Shown: positions 22,792 through 30,796 of the stretch, piece by piece
How the letters are laid out: each line of letters opens with the position of its first letter
How positions within the stretch are numbered: the first letter of the stretch is position 1
Assembly (NCBI RefSeq): GCF_030506305.1
Contig: NZ_CP119421.1
Span: forward strand, 5,038,501 to 5,102,500
Source of the DNA: Porifericola rhodea
Lineage (GTDB): Bacteria > Bacteroidota > Bacteroidia > Cytophagales > Cyclobacteriaceae
Length of the DNA: 64,000 bases
Direction of reading: 5' to 3'
Notes under the pieces: generated by a model
What the model was told of the DNA's origin: nothing
Seen by the model: only the letters and a program-made list of their open reading frames with translations
Databases searched by the model: none
Made by a program: the position numbers and the translations under genes

Positions 22792-24315
22792 TTACCAGCC
22801 TTCGTTCTGGCTTAATATGCCATTGCTAGCCTCAATTTCATGTGGTGGTATAGGCCACACACTATGGATTTCAGGATCAAACTGAGGGCGTGCTGGCCAG
22901 GCCACACTACCGTCATGCGCGTGAAGCGGTTGTGCATAAATGGAGTCCGCATCTCCCCAACGTACCAGGTCAAAATGGCGATCACTCCATTCTCCCGCTA
23001 ACTCACATCTTCTCTCCCGCTTAAGGTCTTCCATATTAGCTCCGCTAATGGGAGAAAGTCCGGCACGAGTGCGCACTTCGTTAAGTGGAGCATCTCCGTT
23101 TTTACCATCTGCTATCAGAGCTTCAGCTTTGATCAGTAGAACTTCCGCATAACGGATTAGCGGTACATTTAAGTCTGTAGAAGGCTTGTCGCCATTGGGG
23201 TTAACCCGGTTTACATCGCTAAAGGGCTCCACGTACTTTCCAAACATATAACCCGTTTCGTTATTTGAAGTCTGGTACCAGGTAAATGGCTCTCCAAAAT
23301 AGGTAAACTCTGTTCCTTCTTTAAAAATAGTTACATCACGACGAGCATCACCTTCCTGATAGGCATCATAAAGTTCTTTGGTGGGTTGGTAGTACCCCCA
23401 ACCGTTGTACTTACCCCAACCTTTATTTTCAAACATAACCCCAGGTAAAATGCTCCCAGTCTGGGTATTTGATACAACCGACCAGATGTATTCGCTGCCA
23501 AAGTTTTCTGCCGATGAAAAAACAGCTCTATAATCTTCTGATGGATTTCCGGTATTAATTAAGGCATGCTGACCTGAGTTTATGACTAAATCTGCTGATT
23601 CTACTGCCTTAGAATACTTGGAAGCATCATACTGTGCCCAGTATAGATAAGTTTTCGCCATAAACGCCTGAGCAGCAGTTTTATGGGCTCTACCTCTGTC
23701 TGCTGCACCATATTCACTAAAGTAAGGAAGCAGTGCCGCGGCCTTTTCAAATTCGCTCACGATGTAAGCGTAATTTTCATTGACGTGAGCAGTACGCGGA
23801 ATGTTGAAGTTTGCCATATCTTCACGATCAATGATAGGGACACCAGCTTTTTCATTCCCAAAGCGATAAGCCAGATCCAGGTACATAAGCCCTGAGAAAA
23901 AATAAGCTTCACCCATAATTCTGTTTTTCAGGCTTTCATCTATCTCCATACCTTCCAGGTTATTTATGATATCATTAGCCCTTTTGATCACCGTATATTT
24001 TTTAGACCAAATGTTCCGAATATAGCCTTCGTCACCGGTACAAATAAAGTTTTTCATATTATCAGGGTCAGCCTTTACCCTACCTGTTACCATATCATCA
24101 CTGGCATTAATGAACCAGAAGTAACCTCTACCATACATATCGTCATCGGTCATGGCACTGTATAAGCCATTAGAGGCTGCAATGGCATCACCGTCAGTTT
24201 GCCAGAAGGTAGCATCAGTGGGAGAACCTATGGGTCTAAGTTCCAGAAACTCTTCGGAGCAGGCCGAGACCGTCAGTATCAAAAATACGAGAATACTATA
24301 TTGTAATGTTTTCAT
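22792..24315 (-). CDS. SusD/RagB-type nutrient-binding outer-membrane lipoprotein, 507 aa
   Basis: Starts at ATG 24,315 (MKTLQYSILVFLILTVSAC), which places the lipobox cysteine near residue 19; the longer frame from 24,345 spoils the signal. It has the SusD features: FLELRPIGSPTDATFW at the N-terminus, helical TPR-like repeats, and the C-terminal LIRYAEVLLIKAEAL, RRCELAGEWSDRHFDLVRW and WPIPPHEIEASNGILSQNEGW segments. SusD caps the SusC barrel and binds substrate on the cell surface. It sits 42 bases after the susC gene. Substrate not predictable. Confidence 0.95.
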   Translation of the reverse strand: MKTLQYSILVFLILTVSACSEEFLELRPIGSPTDATFWQTDGDAIAASNGLYSAMTDDDMYGRGYFWFINASDDMVTGRVKADPDNMKNFICTGDEGYIRNIWSKKYTVIKRANDIINNLEGMEIDESLKNRIMGEAYFFSGLMYLDLAYRFGNEKAGVPIIDREDMANFNIPRTAHVNENYAYIVSEFEKAAALLPYFSEYGAADRGRAHKTAAQAFMAKTYLYWAQYDASKYSKAVESADLVINSGQHALINTGNPSEDYRAVFSSAENFGSEYIWSVVSNTQTGSILPGVMFENKGWGKYNGWGYYQPTKELYDAYQEGDARRDVTIFKEGTEFTYFGEPFTWYQTSNNETGYMFGKYVEPFSDVNRVNPNGDKPSTDLNVPLIRYAEVLLIKAEALIADGKNGDAPLNEVRTRAGLSPISGANMEDLKRERRCELAGEWSDRHFDLVRWGDADSIYAQPLHAHDGSVAWPARPQFDPEIHSVWPIPPHEIEASNGILSQNEGW

Positions 24316-24357
24316 AAGATTGCATAGTTGTATATTAAAAATCACGCTCCTGAAGTG

Positions 24358-27300
24358 TTAAAGCCCAATGTTTAATCCAACAATGAAGCTTCTGGACTGA
24401 GGATAATACCCCTGATCTATACCATGATCAGCAATAACTTCAGGGTCCATACCAGAGTATTTAGTGAGTGTTAGAAGATTGGTAGCCGTGAAGTAAAGCC
24501 TGAAAGAAGAAGTTCGTATGCGTTCGCGCAGCGCTAAAGGCAGTGTATAGCCGAGCGTCAGATTTTTGACACGCATATATGAGGCATCTTCAAGATACCA
24601 GTCAGAAGTTGTTCCGAAATTGTTATTTTCATCTTTAACTGACACTCTTGGTATGTCGGACCCAGTGTTGTCAGGCGACCAGGCATCTTTGATATCACTC
24701 ATCATATTATAACCCTGCGTAGGCTTTAGTGTACTAAACTTTAAGCCGTTAAATACCTTCACGCCCTGTACACCCTGAAGCAACATGCTCAAATCAAAGT
24801 TTTTGTAGTTCAGGTTCAAACTCATACCATAGGTCAGGTCAGGGAAGTTGTCACCTTTAAACACCTTATCTTCTTCATTTAACTTTCCATCACCGTTCTG
24901 ATCTACAAACTTCAGATCTCCTGCCTGAGCCAGAGCTTGTATTGGCTCGCCATCGGGTCCGGTATAGCTCTCCACTTCCTGATCGCTCTGGAAAAGCCCA
25001 TCCGTTTCATACACATAATACGAGTAGATCGCGTGCCCAACTTCGCTACGCAATGGCTGTAAAATACCTCTAACATTGTTGCCATGTTGTATGTTGGTGT
25101 AGTTTTCGCCGAGGCTGGTCACCTCATTCTGTATAGTAGTAATGTTTGCAGAAACATCCAGGTGAAGGTCACCAATATTGTTATTATAACCCAGCTGAAA
25201 CTCCAAACCTTTGTTTTCTACCGAACCTGCATTTTCCCAGGGGGAATTAGACACGCCAGCTGTACCCACAAGTGGTACCTGAAGCAGCATATCATCTGTC
25301 TTTTTGATGAAGTAATCTGCATTTACATATACCTTATTTTTAAGCAAACTTGCATTGATGCCAATATCTGTTTGCGTAGTGGTTTCCCACTTGATGTCAG
25401 GGTTAGCAATACCATCTATAGCATAGCCATAATAATCTGTGTAAGATGCAGGGTCCCCTAAAAGTGCCTGAGTACGGCTCAGAGTAATGGCTGTAGGATA
25501 ATTTCCTAATGCACCCTGGTTACCAATTTTACCCCAGCTTGCCCTTACTTTCAAATCGTCCAGCCAACTGGCACCATCCATAAAGCCTTCGTTGGTAAGT
25601 CTCCAGGCCAATGATGCTGAAGGGAACACACCCCAGCGGTTGTCTTCGCTAAGCTTAGAAGAGCCATCTCTACGCACAGTAGCCGTAAAGAGGTATTTAT
25701 CGTCAAAGTCATAATTCAGTCGAGCCAGGGTAGAGATCAACGAATTTTCGCTTTTACCACCGGCAGGTGTACCAAAAGGGCCATTAGCATTAGGGAAGTA
25801 TTGTTGGTCTGGCACTTCGCTCTGGAAACCACGAGCATCCATTCTAAAGTACTCATAACTGTTTTTCTGAGCCATATAACCTAGCAAAAGGTTAAAACTA
25901 TGCCTGTCGGCTAATACTTTGCTGTACGATAATGTATTCTCTATTACATATGCATTAGAGATGATGTTCTCCTGGCTGAGTTCGTTATAATCAAAAATTT
26001 TACCCGGCTCGGTAATCCGTGAAGTGAAGCTTTTGGCAGAAGTGTTAGAGCGGTTAAGCCCGGCATTTAAACGATAATTGAGTCCGTCAATCAGGCTATA
26101 TTCCAGATAAACATTTCCCGTAATATTGGTTGTTGGGCGCTTGTGGTTCAATCTGTCTAGATAAGCTACCGGATTAATCAGATCACCATAGGAACCTATA
26201 TAACTACTTCCACGAGGAGCTACTCCTCCGTACAGGCCATCTTCTTCATTCTCCCAGATTGTAGCACTAGGAGGGTAATACAATGCTGTAATTACTGCAC
26301 CGGTGTATCCGGAAGTTGTGTTCACCCCATAGTTTCCGTTGTTAAACGCCAAGGCGAAGTTTTCTCCTACCTTAAGTTTATCATTAAGGTCAAAGTCGCT
26401 ATTTAAACGCAGCGAGTATCGCTCTGCCCAGGTGTTCTTTAATGTACCTTCGGTCTTTTTATAACCTAACGAACCATAGAAACGGCTATGCTCACTTCCA
26501 CCATTCACTGAAAGATCATAGTTCTGGATAATACCAGTCCTGAAAATCTCATCCATCCAATTGGTTCTGGTTTCCAGGCCATATGCGTTAGTTTCTGCTT
26601 GAATATATTCTCTGCCCGCATAGTCCGCTGCATACCCTCCATTATCAAAAGCAAGGTTCATTACATCGGCATATTCCTGAGCATTTAAAGCGTCCAGAGT
26701 ATTCCAGGCATTTTGTACTCCTGCATATGCATTCAGGTTAATACTGGGCTTTCTGCTACTGCCTTTTTTAGTAGTCACAATTACCACACCTGCCGCTGCA
26801 CGAGCTCCATAGATAGCCGCCGCCGATGCATCTTTTAGTACAGTAAGTGACTCAATGTCTGCTGGGTTAGGCAAAGTAGCTCCCGGTAAGCCATCTACAA
26901 CATACAAGGGCTCTTCATTAGACAAGGTACCTATACCTCTTACCCGCACAAGAGGAGCAGCCGTAGGGTCTCCCCCATTATTGAGCACTGTAACTCCAGC
27001 TACAGTACCCTGCATAATCTGCTGAGCATTGTATATGGGGCGTTCATTAATCTGTTTAATCGCGTCTACTTCAGCTACAGCTCCAGTAAGGTCTTTCTTT
27101 TCTGCTGTACCATAACCGATAACGACCACATTGTTTAATGAGGTTAATGATGGCATTAGCGTAACATCTATAACAGACCTACCCCTCACAGGTATCATTT
27201 CAGTTTCGTATCCGATAAATGAAAAGGCCAGAGTATCCGTTTCGGCTACCACCAGTTTGTAGTTACCATCTATATCAGTGATCGTACCCAGATTAGTGTC

Positions 27301-27759
27301 TTTTACCAGCACATTTACGCCAGGTATCGGTAGGTTATCTACATCTGTTACTCTACCGCTTACTGAAATTTCGGATATTTTATTAATAGTTTGGTTTTTT
27401 TCGGGACGCTTTACAACGACAATACTCCGGTTTATCCGCTTAAAATTCAGGTTTGTCTGAGATGCTACCGAGTACAGTATATCCTTTAAGGATTTGTTTT
27501 CTGCTTTTACAAAAACCTGCTGATTTAAATCTACATAGCCGCTACTGTAAGAAAAGGTAAACTCTGTACGCTTCTCTATTTCGCTCAGCACATTTTTTAC
27601 ATTGGTTTTGCCTAATGTCAGGCTCAGCTTAATTTCGCTCAGGCTTTGCTGACTTTCGGCCCGGGCTTCCACAATGGTGGTACTCAGCAAAAGCTGCACA
27701 GCAAGCCATAGGCATACTGTCCTGCTTATGCCTATGAATGACAATACATGTTTTTTCAT
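24358..27759 (-). CDS. SusC/RagA TonB-dependent outer-membrane transporter with STN domain, 1133 aa
   Basis: After the signal peptide comes a secretin/TonB N-terminal (STN) domain (about 45-115), a carboxypeptidase-like regulatory domain (ISGRVTD-type, here VSGRVTDVDNLPIPGVNV), the plug (NNVVVIGYGTAEKKDLTGAV, RVRGIGTLSNEEPLYVVDG) and the 22-strand barrel ending FIVGLNIGL. The STN domain marks a transducer that signals through a FecR anti-sigma factor; such a FecR and sigma factor lie directly upstream. The ATG at 27,759 (MKKHVLSFIG) is preferred to a TTG six bases earlier. It imports ligand with SusD using TonB energy. Confidence 0.96.
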   Translation of the reverse strand: MKKHVLSFIGISRTVCLWLAVQLLLSTTIVEARAESQQSLSEIKLSLTLGKTNVKNVLSEIEKRTEFTFSYSSGYVDLNQQVFVKAENKSLKDILYSVASQTNLNFKRINRSIVVVKRPEKNQTINKISEISVSGRVTDVDNLPIPGVNVLVKDTNLGTITDIDGNYKLVVAETDTLAFSFIGYETEMIPVRGRSVIDVTLMPSLTSLNNVVVIGYGTAEKKDLTGAVAEVDAIKQINERPIYNAQQIMQGTVAGVTVLNNGGDPTAAPLVRVRGIGTLSNEEPLYVVDGLPGATLPNPADIESLTVLKDASAAAIYGARAAAGVVIVTTKKGSSRKPSINLNAYAGVQNAWNTLDALNAQEYADVMNLAFDNGGYAADYAGREYIQAETNAYGLETRTNWMDEIFRTGIIQNYDLSVNGGSEHSRFYGSLGYKKTEGTLKNTWAERYSLRLNSDFDLNDKLKVGENFALAFNNGNYGVNTTSGYTGAVITALYYPPSATIWENEEDGLYGGVAPRGSSYIGSYGDLINPVAYLDRLNHKRPTTNITGNVYLEYSLIDGLNYRLNAGLNRSNTSAKSFTSRITEPGKIFDYNELSQENIISNAYVIENTLSYSKVLADRHSFNLLLGYMAQKNSYEYFRMDARGFQSEVPDQQYFPNANGPFGTPAGGKSENSLISTLARLNYDFDDKYLFTATVRRDGSSKLSEDNRWGVFPSASLAWRLTNEGFMDGASWLDDLKVRASWGKIGNQGALGNYPTAITLSRTQALLGDPASYTDYYGYAIDGIANPDIKWETTTQTDIGINASLLKNKVYVNADYFIKKTDDMLLQVPLVGTAGVSNSPWENAGSVENKGLEFQLGYNNNIGDLHLDVSANITTIQNEVTSLGENYTNIQHGNNVRGILQPLRSEVGHAIYSYYVYETDGLFQSDQEVESYTGPDGEPIQALAQAGDLKFVDQNGDGKLNEEDKVFKGDNFPDLTYGMSLNLNYKNFDLSMLLQGVQGVKVFNGLKFSTLKPTQGYNMMSDIKDAWSPDNTGSDIPRVSVKDENNNFGTTSDWYLEDASYMRVKNLTLGYTLPLALRERIRTSSFRLYFTATNLLTLTKYSGMDPEVIADHGIDQGYYPQSRSFIVGLNIGL

Positions 27760-27813
27760 AAACAACGAGGTTAAGTAAGTAGGTAAAAAAAAGATTAAGT
27801 AATGATGATAGCT

Positions 27814-28839
27814 TTATTCAGTAGCGCAGGGAGACTCTTCCAGTACCACCTGCCTTGCATTTATCTGATAATTCATACAAGCCGCATAGTGCATCACTTC
27901 CAGTATGCTCTCCAGAGTTTCGTGCTGAAAAGCACCGGAAAATTTCCTTTGTAGTAAAGCTGCCTGTCTAACCTCTATTTCCACATCGTACCAGCGCTCC
28001 AGTTTTGGTAATATTTCTGCCAAGCTCATATCCTCAAATACTAGCTTACCCTCTCGCCAGGCAGTTATCGCAATTATATCCTGTTTACCTTTTAGTAAAG
28101 AGCTACCACTATCAGATAGGCGTACACCTTCAGTAGGCTCCACCAGCTTGTACACACTGCTATCCTGTTTTAGTTGTACATTCACCAAGCCGCTAGCCAC
28201 AGCTACCGAAGCTTTGCCCTGCTCGTATTCATTCACGTTAAAAGAAGTACCCAGCACTTTTATCTCAAGAGATTGAGTCTGTATGCTAAAAGCTGACTGC
28301 TCATTACGCACTACATCAAAAAAGGCTTCTCCTTCTAGGGTAACTTTTCTTTGCTTAAAAGCGCGGTCATAGCTAAGACTACTACCTGCATTGAGCCACA
28401 CCTTAGAGCTATCAGGTAAGCGAACGGTCTGTATTTTACCTTTAGGCACACGTATCTCTACCATGTTCGGCTCGTACTCAGCTACTGTCTGTTCAACAAT
28501 AATTTCTCTGCCTGGCAGCCACCAAAGCGCTAAAGCCAGAATAATTGATACGGAAGCAGCCAGCCCTAAATACATAGGGCTCAACGATGGACTTTTCTTT
28601 TGTACTGGTGCTACTGACTCTTCCAGCGCAATAAGTTTATGACGTAGCCTCTGCTTACCCCGCTGCAAATTATAGCTTGGGTAATATCTTTCTTTTTTCC
28701 ACTCTCGCACTGCTTCGTCATACAACTGCTTTTTGTCTGGTTCTGAAGCCAGAATATCATGCAGCCTATGCTGTTCTTCAGGACTTGCTTCTCCTGACAA
28801 AACTCTGGTAAGCAATGTCCAAAAGTGTGCTTCGTTCAT
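27814..28839 (-). CDS. FecR-type anti-sigma factor, 341 aa
   Basis: An N-terminal cytoplasmic helical region (1-90) with the sigma-binding part is followed by one membrane helix (about 93-112, LGLAASVSIILALALWW), the periplasmic FecR domain (about 125-225, TVRLPDSSKVWLNAGSSLSY, RKVTLEGEAFFDVVR) and a C-terminal DUF4974 domain. It holds the ECF sigma factor until the STN domain of the transporter signals ligand binding. It lies between sigma and susC. A hairpin ends ten bases before its start codon region. Confidence 0.93.
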   Translation of the reverse strand: MNEAHFWTLLTRVLSGEASPEEQHRLHDILASEPDKKQLYDEAVREWKKERYYPSYNLQRGKQRLRHKLIALEESVAPVQKKSPSLSPMYLGLAASVSIILALALWWLPGREIIVEQTVAEYEPNMVEIRVPKGKIQTVRLPDSSKVWLNAGSSLSYDRAFKQRKVTLEGEAFFDVVRNEQSAFSIQTQSLEIKVLGTSFNVNEYEQGKASVAVASGLVNVQLKQDSSVYKLVEPTEGVRLSDSGSSLLKGKQDIIAITAWREGKLVFEDMSLAEILPKLERWYDVEIEVRQAALLQRKFSGAFQHETLESILEVMHYAACMNYQINARQVVLEESPCATE

Positions 28840-28848
28840 TTTTATGCT

Positions 28849-28875
28849 CTTCTACTACTATGACAGTAGTAGAAG
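28849..28875 (-). promoter_or_regulatory. Hairpin between sigma factor and anti-sigma gene
   Basis: CTTCTACTACT (28,849-28,859) and AGTAGTAGAAG (28,865-28,875) form a perfect 11-base stem with a 5-base loop, ending 10 bases before the fecR start codon on the minus strand. There is no T-tract on the minus strand, so it is more likely to affect translation or RNA stability than to terminate. It could set the sigma to anti-sigma ratio. Confidence 0.5.
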
Positions 28876-28916
28876 AAACAATCTGGTAGTCTGTAGCAGA
28901 TTTTTTTTATTTTTTT

Positions 28917-29522
28917 TTACAGCTGTAGAGAAAGTAAAAGTGTAGTAGTAGCCGATAGGTAATGCACTAAGGAGCTAAGGTGTGCTTTATATCCATTCAT
29001 GTGTTTAACGGCCAGGGTCATATGCTTTTGAACCGTTTCCACTGATATATTGAGCAGCTCTGCTATCTCTTTGTAGGGGAGGCCATCCAGTCGGTTGAGC
29101 CTGAAGATGAGCTGACGTTTAGGGGGCATCTGAGAGATGAGTTCATCTACTTTATGAAAAAGGTCTTCGTAGTACAACGATTTCTCTACGCCTTCTTCCA
29201 CCGGATAAGCCTGGGTATAATCCTCATAGCTTCTGTGTCGCTCCTCTTTCTGCAAAAGGTTAAGCGACTGGTTTTTTACAGCTACCAGAAAATAAGACTT
29301 AAGTTTTTGGCGGATAGTCAATGTTTGCCGATTAGCCCACAGCTTTACAAACACATCGGCCACAGCCTCTTCTGCAAGCTGAACATTTTTAAGAAAATAG
29401 AGAGAAACTTCCACCAGCGTATCATAGTACTTTTCAAAAAGCGCTTCCAAAGCCTCTTCATCTCCAGCCTTGATCATGTGGAGCATTTGCTCGTCACTCA
29501 ACTGATTGTACTTTTCTTTCAT
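28917..29522 (-). CDS. ECF (RpoE-type) RNA polymerase sigma factor, 201 aa
   Basis: Region 2 (EEALEALFEKYYDTLVEVSLYFLKN, AEEAVADVFVKLWANR) and region 4 (QMPPKRQLIFRLNRLDGLPYKEIAELLNISVETVQKHM) are both clear; region 3 is absent, as in the ECF group. The tail is hydrophobic (SATTTLLLSLQL). The ATG at 29,522 is chosen; a GTG two codons earlier is possible. It directs polymerase to the promoter of the downstream susC-susD unit under control of the adjacent FecR protein. Confidence 0.94.
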   Translation of the reverse strand: MKEKYNQLSDEQMLHMIKAGDEEALEALFEKYYDTLVEVSLYFLKNVQLAEEAVADVFVKLWANRQTLTIRQKLKSYFLVAVKNQSLNLLQKEERHRSYEDYTQAYPVEEGVEKSLYYEDLFHKVDELISQMPPKRQLIFRLNRLDGLPYKEIAELLNISVETVQKHMTLAVKHMNGYKAHLSSLVHYLSATTTLLLSLQL

Positions 29523-29528
29523 ACTCAC

Positions 29529-30044
29529 CGATGTGGAAGAAGTTTACTACAAAAGAAAAATTTAATTTAAATGAATATTCAGTCAGACGATTAAATTAGT
29601 ATTAACTTCTATACAGATAATTCTTATTTATTTAACAGCTCTCCCTTAGCCTCATTTATGTTTTTCTTTAAGTTTATAGCCAAGAAGTGTGTTGTACTAC
29701 CTTATAGCCCTTTTGTCACCCTGCACATGGCTACTTTTTAAACTATAGGTAAATGACATAACTTTCAAAGTAGTTTAACCCCCAACTATCAACGCTATTA
29801 GTTTTTGCTAACTAAAACTTCAAAGCTTTTGATCAAGCCCATTGAGTGTGCATGTGCTTATGCTTTTTTTAGTACAAAAATCTGTAGTTGGCTCATTAAA
29901 ATGTACACTTGCTGATCTGGGCCGTTTAGCATGCCCAGAGCTCACAGATACAAGCCTGATAGATACCAGAAAAAGTTACACTTGAGCAAAAAACTTTGCC
30001 TTAGCTCTCAGGTTCTACTAGTGTATCAACTTAAACACAAAACA
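29529..30044. other. Intergenic region between divergent genes
   Basis: About 515 bases between the sigma factor gene and the DUF2945 gene. No gene, hairpin or repeat was recognised. It must hold the promoters for both directions; an open frame from 29,931 simply extends the DUF2945 gene upstream without a family match and is not taken as coding. Confidence 0.4.
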
Positions 30045-30251
30045 ATGAAAGAAGGCTCTAAAGTAAAATGGAAGTGGGGAGATAATTGGGCACAAGGGAA
30101 AGTGCAGAGTGTATTTGAAGAAAAAACCACCCGAAAGATAAAAGGAGCAGAAGTAACCAGAAACGGCTCCAAAGATGACCCTGCTTTGTATATTGAACAG
30201 GAAGGTGGAGATCATGTACTTAAATTGGCTAGTGAAGTAAAGGAGGCATAA
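30045..30251 (+). CDS. DUF2945 (HVA1-type small TUDOR-like) protein, 68 aa
   Basis: MKEGSKVKWKWGDNWAQGKV matches the start of the DUF2945/hypervirulence-associated family, a small SH3/TUDOR-like beta barrel of about 60-70 residues; the end GGDHVLKLASEV also fits. The ATG at 30,045 gives the family's normal length. Function is unknown in bacteria. It is followed after 5 bases by a DUF3140 gene; the two families often occur side by side, suggesting a shared role, possibly in stress or nucleic-acid binding. Confidence 0.85.
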   Translation: MKEGSKVKWKWGDNWAQGKVQSVFEEKTTRKIKGAEVTRNGSKDDPALYIEQEGGDHVLKLASEVKEA

Positions 30252-30256
30252 AAGTT

Positions 30257-30589
30257 ATGAAAGACGACAAGAAAGAAGAAGTATACCAGGACTTTTATGA
30301 TGGTGTAAATATGGCTCCTGCTGAGTTGGAAGACTGGTTGGAAACAGATGCGTCTAAGTCTGTAGGAAACGACAGTGGTGATGGCGAAGCAGTAGGCCAT
30401 AAATCTGGCAAAAAAATCGTTAAGATAAAACGTACCAACAAAGAAGACTTGAGCGACGATCAGTACGAACATATGCAGAAAGTGGTAGGCTACATTAACA
30501 GGCACCTTTCACAAAAACCCAAAAATGATGTAGAAGACAGCAAGTGGAGATATAGCCTGATGAACTGGGGACATGACCCTCTCAAATAG
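30257..30589 (+). CDS. DUF3140 protein, 110 aa
   Basis: Recognised by the family's conserved features: NMAPAELEDWLET near the N-terminus, GHKSGKKIV in the middle, DDQYEHMQKVVGYINRHLSQ and the invariant end WRYSLMNWGHDPLK. Cytoplasmic, soluble, about 100 residues, biochemical function unknown. It is 5 bases after the DUF2945 gene, in one transcript ended by the hairpin at 30,618. Confidence 0.88.
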   Translation: MKDDKKEEVYQDFYDGVNMAPAELEDWLETDASKSVGNDSGDGEAVGHKSGKKIVKIKRTNKEDLSDDQYEHMQKVVGYINRHLSQKPKNDVEDSKWRYSLMNWGHDPLK

Positions 30590-30617
30590 CGCTAATTATT
30601 TAACTGCATAGATAAGT

Positions 30618-30650
30618 AAAGCCACCTTAATGACTTAGGGTGGCTTTTTT
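30618..30650 (+). terminator. Intrinsic terminator of the DUF2945-DUF3140 pair
   Basis: AAAGCCACC (30,618-30,626) pairs with GGTGGCTTT (30,639-30,647), followed by further T residues on the plus strand, 29 bases after the DUF3140 stop. Confidence 0.85.
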
Positions 30651-30796
30651 GAATAAAGAAACCAGACATTTTTATCAGGTTAGGGAAGAATATAATATTT
30701 GTCACACTAAATAAAGCATCAATAATTTTCTGTATATTCAAATAGTGCGTCGGGAATGAAGCGATATCCCCCTACTCCACATTAACCTCAATTGCC

